Source of the DNA: an uncultured beta proteobacterium
GTDB taxonomy: Bacteria > Pseudomonadota > Gammaproteobacteria > Burkholderiales > Burkholderiaceae_E
Length of the DNA stretch: 64,000 nt
Direction of reading: 5' to 3'
Assembly (NCBI GenBank): GCA_903934295.1
Contig: CAIZNI010000065.1
Location: 1 to 64,000 of the forward strand
In this document: positions 30,418 to 44,118 of the stretch, piece by piece
Numbering within the stretch: position 1 is the first letter of the stretch
Layout of the letters: every line of letters begins with the position of its first letter
Program-made: the position numbers and the translations under genes
The notes under the pieces: generated by a model
The model's database searches: none
Told to the model about the DNA's origin: nothing
Seen by the model: the letters and a program-made list of their open reading frames with translations, nothing else

Positions 30418-31047
30418 TCAGGCGCCGCGCAGCAGCACCAGCAGGGCGCCCGCGCCGCCGTCGTTCGGACGGGCCTGGCAGAACGCCAGCACGTCATCGC
30501 GCTGGACCAGCCAGCGCAGCACCTTGCCTTTCAGGACCGGCTCGCGGGCGATCGAGCCGAGTCCCTTGCCGTGGATCACCCGCAGGCAGCGCCGATGTCG
30601 CTTGATCGCGTCGACCAGGAACTGGCCCAGCGCTTCGCGGGCTTCCTCGACCCGCATGCCGTGCAGGTCGATCTGGCCCTGAACCGTCCAGTGGCCGCGT
30701 CGCAGCCGCGTCACCACGTCACTGCCAACGCCCTCGCGCCGGTACGACAGCGCCTCGTCGGTGTCGAGCAGTCGCTCGATGTCGATCTCGTCGGACATCG
30801 ATTGCGCCAGCGCCTGCTGTTCGTCGAGCTCGCGCTGGCGAGGCTGCGGCGGCGTCGCCGGGCGCGCCGGCGACGCGCGGTCGGTTCGCGGCAGGGGCAC
30901 CGCATCGACCATTGCCTGCTGAAACACCGCGGCCTCGCGAGCCCGGCGCGCCTGCTCGACACGCTCGCGCTCGCGCGCCAGCGCTCGTGCCTGCTCCTCG
31001 GCTTTCAGGGCATCGCGCAGTCGGGCGAGATCGGCGAAGTTCTTCAT
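30418..31047 (-). CDS. Smr-domain protein
   Basis: 209 residues. The N-terminal half is charged and helical (ALKAEEQARALARERERVEQ). The C-terminal Smr domain (about 118-205) shows the two diagnostic motifs, IDLHGM and HGKG, and LRGA at the very end. Stand-alone Smr proteins of this kind are related to the MutS2 nuclease tail; a nuclease role on DNA or RNA is likely but unproven. It lies 14 nt downstream of trxB in the same direction. Confidence 0.9.
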   Translation of the reverse strand: MKNFADLARLRDALKAEEQARALARERERVEQARRAREAAVFQQAMVDAVPLPRTDRASPARPATPPQPRQRELDEQQALAQSMSDEIDIERLLDTDEALSYRREGVGSDVVTRLRRGHWTVQGQIDLHGMRVEEAREALGQFLVDAIKRHRRCLRVIHGKGLGSIAREPVLKGKVLRWLVQRDDVLAFCQARPNDGGAGALLVLLRGA

Positions 31048-31061
31048 CGGACGAGCGCCGC

Positions 31062-32054
<993 letters not shown>

Positions 32055-32144
32055 TCATCGGCTTAGGCGAAGTACTTCACACTTTTTCTTGTTTCGTTCG
32101 TGCCTTGGTGCAAAATTATAGGATCAAGATCCTGGAAGGCCTCT

Positions 32145-32819
32145 ATGGCGCACGATGAAAACAAGGCGTTCCTTCGTCGGGTTCCCCTCTTTGCTGGTCT
32201 GAACGAATCCCAACTCGAGACGCTCGCGGCGGGCAGCGCGCGGCGCAGTTACCCCAAGGGGCGGACCATCGTCGCCGAGGGCGAGACCTCCCAGTCGATG
32301 TTCATCCTCCTGGCCGGCCGTGCCAAGGTCCAGCGTTCCGACTCCGAAGGCAAGGAAGTGATCCTGGCGGTCATCGGAGCCGGCGAGTTCTTCGGCGAGA
32401 TGAGTCTGATCGATGATGCGCCGCGCTCGGCCAGCGTCATCACCATCGAGCCCTGTGAATTCATGAGCGTGAGCAAGGAAGCCTTCAAGTCGATGCTGCT
32501 GCAAAGCTCCGACGTTGCGATGGCGGTGATGCGCGGGCTGGTGCGCCGCTTGCGCGAGGCCGACCGCAAGATCGAGACCCTGGCCCTGCTCGATGTCTAC
32601 GGCCGGGTCGCCCGCGTGCTGCTCGATTTCTCGGAAGAAGTGGCTGGCGAGCGGGTGGTCAGGAACAAGCTGCCGCGCCAGGAAATCGCCAAGATGATCG
32701 GCGCCTCGCGCGAAATGGTCTCGCGGGTCATGAAGGGCCTGGAGATCGACGGCTACATCGTGCCGCTGCCCGAAGGGCGGCTCGCCTTGCGCGAGAAACT
32801 CAGCAACTACATCAGCTGA
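32145..32819 (+). CDS. Crp/Fnr-family transcription regulator
   Basis: 224 residues from the ATG at 32145 ([16 protein letters not shown]). An N-terminal cyclic-nucleotide-binding-type beta roll (about 15-125; [38 protein letters not shown]) is followed by the dimer helix and a C-terminal HTH ([23 protein letters not shown]). [13 protein letters not shown] resembles the phosphate-binding cassette, so a cyclic nucleotide ligand is possible; it has no Fnr-type N-terminal cysteines. A GGATC-AA-GATCC dyad at 32121-32132 lies just before the start. ftsK follows 13 nt later. Confidence 0.9.
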   Translation: MAHDENKAFLRRVPLFAGLNESQLETLAAGSARRSYPKGRTIVAEGETSQSMFILLAGRAKVQRSDSEGKEVILAVIGAGEFFGEMSLIDDAPRSASVITIEPCEFMSVSKEAFKSMLLQSSDVAMAVMRGLVRRLREADRKIETLALLDVYGRVARVLLDFSEEVAGERVVRNKLPRQEIAKMIGASREMVSRVMKGLEIDGYIVPLPEGRLALREKLSNYIS

Positions 32820-32832
32820 TGGGGCCTCGTTC

Positions 32833-35256
<2,424 letters not shown>

Positions 35257-35308
35257 GCGTTGCCGGCGCTGCGCCCCCGATCCGGGCGGGCGCATTCTAG
35301 GAGTCCGA

Positions 35309-35968
35309 ATGCATTCCTTCGTCGGTTCGCGGCGCGTCCTGCTGCGGGCGAGTCTGGGTTTCCTGGCACTGATCGGCGCCGACCGGCAGGCGCGCGCCCA
35401 GGCCTCGGGCGCGACACCCGCCCAGTCGCAGCTTCGTGAGTTCCTGCAATCGATCCGGTCGGCCCGCGGCAGCTTCACCCAGCGCTCGCAGCGCGCCGGA
35501 GGCGGCTTCGAAAACGTGAGCGGCGTGTTCGCATTCCAGCGCCCCGGGCGCTTTCGCTGGGAAGTGCGCAAGCCCTACGAGCAGCTGATGGTGGGCGACG
35601 GCGAAAAGATCCACTTCCACGACAAGGACCTCAACCAGGTCACCGTGCGCCGGATGAGCGATTCGCTGGGCGCGAGCCCGGCCGCGATCCTGTTCGGCTC
35701 CAACGACCTGGAACGCAATTTCACGCTCAAGGAGGACGGCTCGCGCGATGGGCTGGACTGGGTCGATGCGCAACCGAAGAACCGCGACGCCGGTTTCGAT
35801 CGGATCGTGATCGGCCTGCGTGGCGGTCTGCCCGAGGCGATGGAGGTGCGCGACGCTTTTGGACGCACCACGCTTTTCGGTTTTTCCGGCTTCGAACGCA
35901 ATCCCCGGCTCGACGCCGATGCGTTCCGGTTCGTGGCGCCGCGTGGCGCCGACATCGTGGAGCAATGA
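35309..35968 (+). CDS. lolA: Outer-membrane lipoprotein carrier LolA
   Basis: 219 residues from the ATG at 35309, with AGGAG 6 nt upstream. The signal peptide has a twin-arginine-like n-region (GSRRVLLRASLGFLALIG) ending near RQARAQA. Mature features fit LolA: FTQRSQRAGG, FQRPGRFRWEVRKPYEQLMV, and DAQPKNRDAGFDRIVIGL. It shuttles lipoproteins through the periplasm to LolB. In related genomes rarA follows directly; here two other genes intervene. Confidence 0.94.
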   Translation: MHSFVGSRRVLLRASLGFLALIGADRQARAQASGATPAQSQLREFLQSIRSARGSFTQRSQRAGGGFENVSGVFAFQRPGRFRWEVRKPYEQLMVGDGEKIHFHDKDLNQVTVRRMSDSLGASPAAILFGSNDLERNFTLKEDGSRDGLDWVDAQPKNRDAGFDRIVIGLRGGLPEAMEVRDAFGRTTLFGFSGFERNPRLDADAFRFVAPRGADIVEQ

Positions 35969-35969
35969 C

Positions 35970-37208
35970 ATGAACGCCCCCGACCCGCACGCTTCCGAGC
36001 GGCGCGTTTCCGAACCGCGCGACCCTGCCGATGCGCCGGCTCCCGCGAGCCCCCCGGCGGCCTCTGCGCGCCCCCCGGCGGCACCCGAGCGCCCCCCGTT
36101 CCCGGCTCGCATCGGCGACTCGCTCGATCAGGTCGACACGCCCGCACTGATGCTCGACCTCGATGTCTTCGAGGCCAATCTGGCGGCGGTGCACGGGGCG
36201 GTCGCGCGTGCGGGCCTGGCCCTGCGAGCCCACGCCAAGGCCCACAAGTGCGTGGAGATCGCCCGTCGCCAGGTGGCGGCGGGAGCGGTGGGGCTGTGCT
36301 GCCAGAAGGTCGGTGAGGCCGAGATCTTCGTGGCGGCGGGCATCGGCGATGTCCTGGTGAGCAACCAGGTGATCGGCGCCTCGAAGCTGGCCCGCCTGGC
36401 GCGGCTGTCGCACCAGGCGCGGGTCGGCGTGTGCGTCGATCATCCGGCCCAGGTCGCCGCGCTCGCGCAGGCGGTGCGCGCAGCGCAGGGGCGGGTCGAG
36501 GTGCTGATTGAGGTGGATGTCGGCGGCGCGCGCTGCGGCGTCACCTCGACGGCGCAGGTGCTCGAACTCGCGCATGCGGTTCAGGCGCAGGCGCCGTACC
36601 TGGCGTTGCGCGGCCTGCAGGCCTATCACGGCGCGGCGCAGCATCGGCGCAGCCCGCAGGCGCGCCGCGAGGCGATCGCCCAGGCGTGCGAGACGGCCGA
36701 GGCCGCCCGCCAGGCGCTGCTCGCCGCCGGCCTGCCGTGTCCGGTCATCACCGGCGGGGGCACCGGCACCTATCCCCAGGAAGCGGCCTCGGGTCTGTAC
36801 ACCGAGGTGCAGCCCGGCTCCTATGTGCTGATGGACGCCGACTACTTCGCCAACGAACCCGATCCCGCGGCCCCCGTGCTTCGCCAGGCGCTCACCGTGC
36901 GCTGCCAGGTGATCAGTGAGCGGCCCGGTCAGGTGGTGCTCGATGGTGGGCTCAAGGCCTTCGCGGTCGACTCCGGTCTGCCGCGGCCGCTGGCCGCGGG
37001 CTGGCGCACCGCCTCGGTCTCGGACGAGCACCTGGTGATGCGCCACATCGCCGGCGAGACGCCGGTGGCCCTGGGTATCGGCGATCGTGTCGAGGTGGTT
37101 CCCGGTCATTGCGACCCCACCGTCAATCTGCACGACAGCCTCGTCGTTCATCGCGGCGGGCGGGTGGTCGATCTCTGGCGCATCGATGCGCGCGGGGCGC
37201 TTTTCTGA
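35970..37208 (+). CDS. DSD1-type PLP enzyme (D-serine dehydratase / D-threonine aldolase-like)
   Basis: 412 residues. Fold type III (alanine-racemase-like) barrel with the PLP lysine K90 in LRAHAKAHKC and a C-terminal metal-binding pair in VVPGHCDPTVNLHD. These features belong to eukaryotic-type D-serine dehydratase and D-threonine aldolase, which use PLP plus a divalent metal. The exact D-amino acid substrate is not assignable. Residues 1-45 are an unusual Pro/Ala/Arg-rich extension outside the family domain; a later start is possible but no better candidate with a ribosome site was seen. The ATG is 1 nt after the lolA stop. Confidence 0.87.
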   Translation: MNAPDPHASERRVSEPRDPADAPAPASPPAASARPPAAPERPPFPARIGDSLDQVDTPALMLDLDVFEANLAAVHGAVARAGLALRAHAKAHKCVEIARRQVAAGAVGLCCQKVGEAEIFVAAGIGDVLVSNQVIGASKLARLARLSHQARVGVCVDHPAQVAALAQAVRAAQGRVEVLIEVDVGGARCGVTSTAQVLELAHAVQAQAPYLALRGLQAYHGAAQHRRSPQARREAIAQACETAEAARQALLAAGLPCPVITGGGTGTYPQEAASGLYTEVQPGSYVLMDADYFANEPDPAAPVLRQALTVRCQVISERPGQVVLDGGLKAFAVDSGLPRPLAAGWRTASVSDEHLVMRHIAGETPVALGIGDRVEVVPGHCDPTVNLHDSLVVHRGGRVVDLWRIDARGALF

Positions 37209-37218
37209 GGGCCTTTCG

Positions 37219-38472
37219 ATGTCGACCGCACCCGCCACCTTTGACACGCTGAGCGCCGATCCCCAGGCCGTTCGGCGCGAGAACGCCACCATGGCCATCG
37301 TCGGCGTGGCGCATGGCACCTCGCATTTCTTTCACCTGACCCTGGCGCCGCTGTTTCCCTGGCTCAAGGACGCGTTCGCCCTCAGCTATGCCGAGCTCGG
37401 TCTGCTGGTCACCGTGTTCTTCGTGGTGTCGAGCATCGGCCAGGCGCTCTCGGGTTTCCTGGTCGATCGGGTGGGTGCCTTTCCGGTGATGATGGCCGCG
37501 CTGGGCTGCTTCGTGCTGGCCGCCTGTGCGCTGGCGGCGGCCCCGGGCTATGCCGGACTGATGCTGGGTGCGGTGCTGTGCGGCGTGGGCAATGCGCCCT
37601 TTCATCCGGTGGACTACTCGATCCTGAATGCCCGGATCGGCCCGACCCGGCTGGGCAAGGCCTATGCGGTCCATGGCGTGAGCGGCAGCCTGGGCTGGGC
37701 ACTGGCGCCGGTCCTGCTGGTGAGCGTCGCGCAGGTGGCCGGCTGGCGGATGGCTTTCCTGGCAGCCGGGCTGGTGGCCCTGGCCATGATGGCGTTGATC
37801 TGGCGGTTTCGCGATCTGCTGCAAGGCGTTGGCGGCACCGGATCGGCGGCGCAGGCGGCCGCCGGCGCCCCCGCCGCCAGCCCGTTCGGGTTCCTGCGCC
37901 TGCCGGCGGTGTGGATGAGTTTCGGTTTCTTTTTCGCCTGGGCTGCCGCGCTGGGCGGCGTGCTCACTTTCGGGCCCGAGGCGGCCCGCACGCTGCACCA
38001 GATGCCGGTCAGCTGGCTCGCCATGTGCGTGACCACCTTCATGCTCGCCAGTGCGCTGGGCATGGGGGTGGGCGGTTACCTGGTGACCGATCCCACGCGG
38101 GCCGATCAGGTGGTGGCGGTGTCGCTGGCCGTCTCCACGGTGGTTGCGCTGCTCATCGCCTGGAGCGCCTGGCCGGCCTGGACGGTACCGCCCCTGTTCG
38201 CGCTGATGGGGCTGGGCATGGGGCTGGCGGGCCCTTCGCGCGATCTGCTGGTCAAGCGGGCGACTCCGCCCGGCGCCACCGGCCGGGTCTACGGCATGGT
38301 CTATTCCGGGCTGGATGTGGGCATGTCGGTGAGCCCCACCGCCTTCGGCATGATGATGGACGCGAACCACCCGGCCTGGGTGTGGGTGGGCATCGCCGCC
38401 TTCCAGGCCGCGCTCATCGGCAGCGCGCTCAACATCGCCCGCATGACCGGATTGCGGGTCCGACCCGCCTGA
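37219..38472 (+). CDS. MFS transporter
   Basis: 417 residues, 12 membrane helices, with the MFS loop pattern GFLVDRVGAFPVM between helices 2 and 3 and a central cytoplasmic loop near residue 200-220 (WRFRDLLQGVGG). The family character GTSHFFHLTLAPLFPWL resembles fosmidomycin-resistance-like or small-organic-anion carriers. Ligand unknown. It follows the D-amino acid enzyme by 10 nt and precedes rarA by 1 nt, so uptake or export of that enzyme's substrate or product is plausible. Confidence 0.85.
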   Translation: MSTAPATFDTLSADPQAVRRENATMAIVGVAHGTSHFFHLTLAPLFPWLKDAFALSYAELGLLVTVFFVVSSIGQALSGFLVDRVGAFPVMMAALGCFVLAACALAAAPGYAGLMLGAVLCGVGNAPFHPVDYSILNARIGPTRLGKAYAVHGVSGSLGWALAPVLLVSVAQVAGWRMAFLAAGLVALAMMALIWRFRDLLQGVGGTGSAAQAAAGAPAASPFGFLRLPAVWMSFGFFFAWAAALGGVLTFGPEAARTLHQMPVSWLAMCVTTFMLASALGMGVGGYLVTDPTRADQVVAVSLAVSTVVALLIAWSAWPAWTVPPLFALMGLGMGLAGPSRDLLVKRATPPGATGRVYGMVYSGLDVGMSVSPTAFGMMMDANHPAWVWVGIAAFQAALIGSALNIARMTGLRVRPA

Positions 38473-38473
38473 C

Positions 38474-39943
38474 ATGACGCAACCGCCGGTTTCCGTCCAG
38501 GCGTCGCTGTCGCTCAGTTCCGAAGGCGAGGACGCGACATCGGCAGCGCCGGTTGATCCCGCTGCGGCCACGTCCCGGGCGCCCATGCCCCCGGTGCTGC
38601 CCGGTGTTCCGCTGGCCGAGCGCCTGCGTCCGCGGCACATCGATGAAGTGGTCGGGCAGTCGCATCTGCTGGGCGCGGGCAAGCCGCTGCGGGTGGCCTT
38701 CGAGTCGCGCCGGCCCCACTCGATGATCCTGTGGGGACCGCCGGGGGTGGGCAAGACGACGCTGGCCCGGCTGATGGCCGATGCCTTCGGCGCCCACTTC
38801 ATCCCGATTTCCGCGGTGCTGGGTGGGGTGAAGGACATCCGCGACGCGGTGACCCAGGCGCAGGCCGCCGCCGCGCGCGGGTTGCGCAGCATCGTCTTCG
38901 TCGATGAAGTCCATCGGTTCAACAAGGCGCAGCAGGACGCGTTCCTGCCGCATGTGGAAAGCGGTCTGTTCGTGTTCGTGGGCGCGACCACCGAGAACCC
39001 GTCCTTCGAGGTCAACAGCGCGCTGCTGTCGCGGGCCCGCGTCTATGTCCTCAACCCGGTGGATGCCGCGGCGCTGTCCGACATCTTCGATCGGGCGCTG
39101 GCGAGCCTGACGGCAGAGCAGGGCGGTGGTGCATCCGACCCGGGCCGGCCGTCATCGGAGCCGGCACTCCTTGCTGCGCCCATTCCCGTCTTCGAATCCA
39201 CCGCCCGCGAACGGCTGATCGCCTGGGCCGATGGCGATGCGCGCCGGCTGCTCAACGCGATCGAACTGGTGGTCGACACCGCGCAATCGCAGGGCGAGCA
39301 GCGCATCGACGAGGCGACGCTGGAGCGCACGCTGTCCCAGAGCCTGCGCCGCTTCGACAACGCCGGCGACGCCTTCTACGACCAGATCTCGGCCCTGCAC
39401 AAGTCGGTGCGTGGCTCGCATCCGGACGCATCGCTCTACTGGCTGGTGCGCATGCTCGACGGCGGCGCCGACCCGCGCTACCTGGCGCGCCGTCTCGTGC
39501 GGATGGCGATCGAGGACATCGGCCTGGCCGACCCGCGGGCGCTGCGCCTGTCGCTGGACGCGTCCGAAGTCTACGAGCGGCTGGGCTCGCCCGAGGGCGA
39601 ACTGGCGCTGGCCCAGGCGGTGCTCTATCTGGCCTGCGCGGCCAAGTCGAATGCCGGCTACAACGCCTACAACCAGGCGCGTGAATTCGTCGCGCGCCAG
39701 GGCTCCGATCCGGTGCCGGTGCACCTGCGCAACGCGCCCACGCGCCTGATGAAGGAACTGGGCTACGGCCACGCCTATCGCTACGCGCATGACGAACCGA
39801 ACGCCTATGCGGCCGGCGAGACCTACATGCCCGACGGCATCACCGAGCCCGATTTCTATCGCCCCACCGATCGCGGCCTGGAAGGGCGGATCGCCGAGAA
39901 GCTGGCCTGGCTGCGCCGGCTCGATCGCGAGCCTCGGGACTGA
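38474..39943 (+). CDS. rarA: Replication-associated recombination protein A (AAA+ ATPase)
   Basis: 489 residues. Walker A GPPGVGKTTLARLMA with K94, Walker B SIVFVDEVHRFN, sensor-1 FVGATTENPSFEVN. The C-terminal tetramerisation region has DPRYLARRLVRMAIEDIGLADP and APTRLMKELGYG. RarA/MgsA acts at stalled forks. An Ala/Pro-rich N-terminal stretch (about 1-42) precedes the domain. Next gene is serS, 86 nt on. Confidence 0.96.
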   Translation: MTQPPVSVQASLSLSSEGEDATSAAPVDPAAATSRAPMPPVLPGVPLAERLRPRHIDEVVGQSHLLGAGKPLRVAFESRRPHSMILWGPPGVGKTTLARLMADAFGAHFIPISAVLGGVKDIRDAVTQAQAAAARGLRSIVFVDEVHRFNKAQQDAFLPHVESGLFVFVGATTENPSFEVNSALLSRARVYVLNPVDAAALSDIFDRALASLTAEQGGGASDPGRPSSEPALLAAPIPVFESTARERLIAWADGDARRLLNAIELVVDTAQSQGEQRIDEATLERTLSQSLRRFDNAGDAFYDQISALHKSVRGSHPDASLYWLVRMLDGGADPRYLARRLVRMAIEDIGLADPRALRLSLDASEVYERLGSPEGELALAQAVLYLACAAKSNAGYNAYNQAREFVARQGSDPVPVHLRNAPTRLMKELGYGHAYRYAHDEPNAYAAGETYMPDGITEPDFYRPTDRGLEGRIAEKLAWLRRLDREPRD

Positions 39944-39975
39944 GCCGGGCCGCTGCCGGGCGCGATGCCCCCTGA

Positions 39976-41322
<1,347 letters not shown>

Positions 41323-41350
41323 CGAGGTCCGGTGCGCCGAGGCTGGACTG

Positions 41351-41380
41351 GCGACAGACTGCGGCGCAGTGCGCTATAAT
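41351..41380 (+). promoter_or_regulatory. Promoter of tRNA-Ser
   Basis: GCGACA (41351-41356), 18 nt, consensus TATAAT (41375-41380), followed by the GC-rich discriminator CTCGCGC. Such a discriminator is typical of stable-RNA promoters under stringent control. The predicted transcript start is about 60 nt before the tRNA. Confidence 0.75.
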
Positions 41381-41446
41381 CTCGCGCTTAGACCAGTGAG
41401 TCACGGGTTGGCAGTCATGCCTGCCTCGTGCACATGTGCAGAACCC

Positions 41447-41536
<90 letters not shown>

Positions 41537-41579
41537 CCAAGACCTTCGAACCTGCTGAACGGGCTTCGAAGGCGCTCAG

Positions 41580-41604
41580 AGCCCCGCATCGTGCGGGGCT
41601 TTTT
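41580..41604 (+). terminator. Intrinsic terminator after tRNA-Ser
   Basis: AGCCCCGCA-TCG-TGCGGGGCT followed by TTTT, a 9-bp stem with U-tract, 46 nt after the tRNA. Confidence 0.92.
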
Positions 41605-41779
41605 GCTATGGGCTCCTGACCGCGTCTTCTGGGCTGTGGGCCGGAAAGGCGTCTGAGAAGGGCTCTGTCTTAGCGGACATGGGATTGAGTTCGTCAGCCC
41701 GGGTCGCGATCAGGAACTCTCAACCAGATATTCCTTCTTGGATGAACGGACAGCCACCAAGATCTTGTACACGGCCTGA

Positions 41780-42190
41780 TCAGTGGTTGTTGACCCAGTT
41801 CTCTACAACCAGCCCGGCAAAGCCGTGGAAATCGGCCTCGTTGTTGGTGACCAGGGTGACGCCGAGGGAGACGGCGTGAGCGGCGATCAGCTTGTCCAGC
41901 GCGTCCTTGTTGCGGGCCCGATAGCCCAGGCGCAGCGGACCGTAGGCATGCGCTGCGCGGGCTTCGAAAGGCTCGACTGGGATGTCTTCGAGCAGGCTGT
42001 CCAGCAGGGCCTGGTTGTGGGCTCGGGCGTTGCCTGAACAGGCCACTCCGTACTCCAGTTCGGCCAGGGTGATGGCTGAGATCACCACATCGCCGACGAA
42101 GCACTCGGCAAACCTTGCTCGCACTGCAGGAGGCTGGTGCTTCATCAGGTAGATGCAGATGTTGGTGTCGAGCATGTACTTGGGTTTCAT
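41780..42190 (-). CDS. vapC: VapC-type PIN-domain toxin
   Basis: 136 residues. The PIN domain starts MLDTNICIYLMKHQPP with D8 as first metal ligand; the second acid lies in TLAELEYGV and the third and fourth in DALDKLIAAHA and TNNEADF. VapC toxins are Mg-dependent RNases that usually cut initiator tRNA or rRNA. It overlaps vapB by 4 nt (ATGA). All four acidic positions look intact, so it is probably active. Confidence 0.92.
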   Translation of the reverse strand: MKPKYMLDTNICIYLMKHQPPAVRARFAECFVGDVVISAITLAELEYGVACSGNARAHNQALLDSLLEDIPVEPFEARAAHAYGPLRLGYRARNKDALDKLIAAHAVSLGVTLVTNNEADFHGFAGLVVENWVNNH

Positions 42191-42423
42191 AGGGCCTCGC
42201 GCTTGCCCTCACGGTTGACGCCCCGGCCCTCGGCCATGAAGTCTGGTGAGAACTTCTCCAGCTTGCCCAGAACGTCTCCCATTCGGCGGCGCGCCGGCCG
42301 AATACGCAGTTCATCGCCTTCGCGCTCGATGACCAGTTCGATGTCCCAGCTGGTGTAGGCCAGCTCGGCTGGAATTCGCACCGCCTGGGAGTTGCCGTTC
42401 TTGAAGAGCTTGGTGTGGGCCAT
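42187..42423 (-). CDS. vapB: VapB-type antitoxin (AbrB/SpoVT DNA-binding fold)
   Basis: 78 residues from the ATG at 42423. The N-terminal half (MAHTKLFKNGNSQAVRIPAE) is a swapped-hairpin AbrB-type DNA-binding domain; the C-terminal half (FSPDFMAEGRGVNREGK) is the toxin-binding tail. It binds and silences VapC and represses its own operon. The overlap with vapC keeps the proteins in balance. Two dyads upstream are candidate operators. Confidence 0.9.
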   Translation of the reverse strand: MAHTKLFKNGNSQAVRIPAELAYTSWDIELVIEREGDELRIRPARRRMGDVLGKLEKFSPDFMAEGRGVNREGKREAL

Positions 42424-42441
42424 CTTGGGAGTCTCATAGAA

Positions 42442-42497
42442 GATGTACGTGTATATCCTATCCAATGTTTCGGAGATCGTACATACATGGATGTACG
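42442..42497 (-). promoter_or_regulatory. Putative vapBC promoter/operator
   Basis: AT-rich stretch 19-75 nt upstream of vapB with two related elements: GATGTACGTGTATATCC (42442-42458) and TACAT-N6-ATGTA (42480-42495) inside CGTACATACATGGATGTACG. Such repeated short dyads are typical of VapB autoregulation; binding is inferred. Confidence 0.5.
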
Positions 42498-42792
42498 CCC
42501 GGCGGCTCGACATCTGCCGAAGTGCCGCCCAACCTGACGTTTGCGGGACAGCGTACGTCGCCCGGGCCTCGGTTCTCCTGCGTCGCGTGCCCCTTGCTTG
42601 GGCGGCGAAGGGGTGCTGCTGCATGGTGCCAGGTCGGCTTGTCCCATGCATTACGCCCGACGTGTCCTTCGAGGAGGTCGCGACGGGGAAGGCGCGGAAT
42701 GGCTCCGTCCAGTTCGAATCCTCTGGCCCACCAGCGCAGAAAATCTTCTGACCGAAGGCTGTTTGCGGCTCCATCACTTCAGCCCCGCCAAG
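42498..42792. other. Non-coding stretch with tRNA 3'-end-like sequence
   Basis: No gene is convincing here. At 42708-42733 the sequence GTCC-AGTTCGAATCC followed by TCTGGCCCACCA looks like a T-arm, acceptor and CCA of a tRNA, but no matching 5' part exists, so it is a fragment or a chance match. It may mark an old integration point. Confidence 0.35.
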
Positions 42793-43947
42793 TCACACCG
42801 CAGGCAACCCCAGCCACCGCCGCAGCGGCTTGACCGGCTCGCAAATGCGGACGATTGCCCAGGCGCTCGCCAGCGTGCCACCGAGCAACAGCGGCCCTTC
42901 GGCAAATGGGTGCAGCGCCAGGGGTCTCAGGGCCACGGCCAGGAGGATGATCAGCGTCTGGTGCAGCACGTACACCGCGAAGATTCGGTGCACGAGTTGG
43001 CGTTGCCACGCTGTAGGCTGGCGCAGGTGAACCCAGCCGAAACCCAGCGCCGCCATGACGCCAGCCCACTGCTGCGCGGCATAGGCCGTGCGCAGCAGCG
43101 CGATGGGCGCGTCCGGTAGCGACAACAGCAGGAGCCAGGCCGTGAGCATGACCAGGAGCGCAGGCAGCCTGAGTCGCGCCACGGCCGGCCATGCACCAGG
43201 CGTGCGCGCAAGAATTGCGCCGGCCACGAAGGCTGGAAGGTACTGCGCGTGCGCCAGGGGGTCGCTGACGAGGGTGTGGGTGACCTCGAACCAAGGCCTC
43301 AGGCTCAAGCGCCCCGCGGCGAGCACGAGCCAGGGCACCGCCAGCAGGGTCAGCAGCGACAGCCGATGCGAGAGCCGGTTGCCTGCGCGGTCCAGCCAGT
43401 TCGGTGCGGCACGCGCGCTGGCCCACAGCAGGAGCGTGTAGGCCATCAGGTAAGGCAGGAACCACAGGTGGTTCCAGGTGGGGAGGATCAGGCACGACCC
43501 CGCGGCCGAGCAGAAGCCCCCGTGGCCCCCGAGGTACAGCGGCAGGAATTCCAGGTAACTGCCCCGATAGCCCATCTGCTCGACCACCTGCCAGTAGGAC
43601 TGCGGTGGCACGATCACCAGCACTCCCGCGACCAGCGGCAAGCCCAGTCGCGACAGCCTGCCGCCGAGCCACCCTCGGGACCCGCGGCCCAGCGCAATCG
43701 CTGTCACGGCGCCGGAGATCAGGAACAGCAGGCTCATGCGCCAAGGGTTGACGAGCCGCATCCAGGGCTCGAGAGCGGCGCTCGCCGAGGGGCTCTTGAG
43801 GTGCCAGTCCCAGCTCACGTAGTACATGCCCACGTGATAGGCGATGAGAAGCCCCAGGGCGAGAAGCCGCAGGGGGTCCAGGAACGGGAGGCGGGCGTCG
43901 GTCCCAAGCGGCGCGTGTGTGGCGGCAGAGCCGGGGGGTGGTGTCAC
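42793..43947 (-). CDS. Acyltransferase family 3 membrane protein
   Basis: 384 residues with about ten membrane helices. Family features: an N-terminal FLDPLRLLALGLLIAYHVGMYY (the His that acts in acyl transfer), PWRMSLLFLISGAV, and WNHLWFLPYLMAYTLLLW; the C-terminus resembles OpgC/MdoC (FAVYVLHQTLIILLAVAL). Relatives acylate sugars, glucans or lipids at the inner membrane; substrate unknown. It sits alone between VapBC and a HigBA-like pair. Confidence 0.85.
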   Translation of the reverse strand: MTPPPGSAATHAPLGTDARLPFLDPLRLLALGLLIAYHVGMYYVSWDWHLKSPSASAALEPWMRLVNPWRMSLLFLISGAVTAIALGRGSRGWLGGRLSRLGLPLVAGVLVIVPPQSYWQVVEQMGYRGSYLEFLPLYLGGHGGFCSAAGSCLILPTWNHLWFLPYLMAYTLLLWASARAAPNWLDRAGNRLSHRLSLLTLLAVPWLVLAAGRLSLRPWFEVTHTLVSDPLAHAQYLPAFVAGAILARTPGAWPAVARLRLPALLVMLTAWLLLLSLPDAPIALLRTAYAAQQWAGVMAALGFGWVHLRQPTAWQRQLVHRIFAVYVLHQTLIILLAVALRPLALHPFAEGPLLLGGTLASAWAIVRICEPVKPLRRWLGLPAV

Positions 43948-44118
43948 CTCACCCTGCCCCGCGACGGTTCAGCAGCGCCATCAGCCGCAAGCCCTCGTCG
44001 ATCAAGGGCCGCGGCACGCGTTCGACACGACGGGCCTTGCGCGCCACGAGGTCGAGCATCCTGAACATGGCCTGACCGGCGGCCAGGCCCCAGCTGCGTA
44101 TCCCTCGGCCGAGCGGGC

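Noticed and set aside
32089-32120. Sigma-70 promoter for the Crp/Fnr gene (TTGTTT ... AAATTA)
   Set aside because: Poor -10 match and unclear spacing; the region is AT-rich but no convincing pair of boxes was found.
42660-42735. Possible tRNA gene ending in GGCCCACCA
   Set aside because: No acceptor, D-arm or anticodon stem can be formed with the upstream sequence; only the 3' end resembles a tRNA.
43949-44118. Possible small gene upstream of the acyltransferase (minus strand, ending in LIDEGLRLMALLNRRGAG)
   Set aside because: The frame runs through the HigA gene out of phase and has no own start signal; only the last 50 or so codons look protein-like, too little to support a gene.
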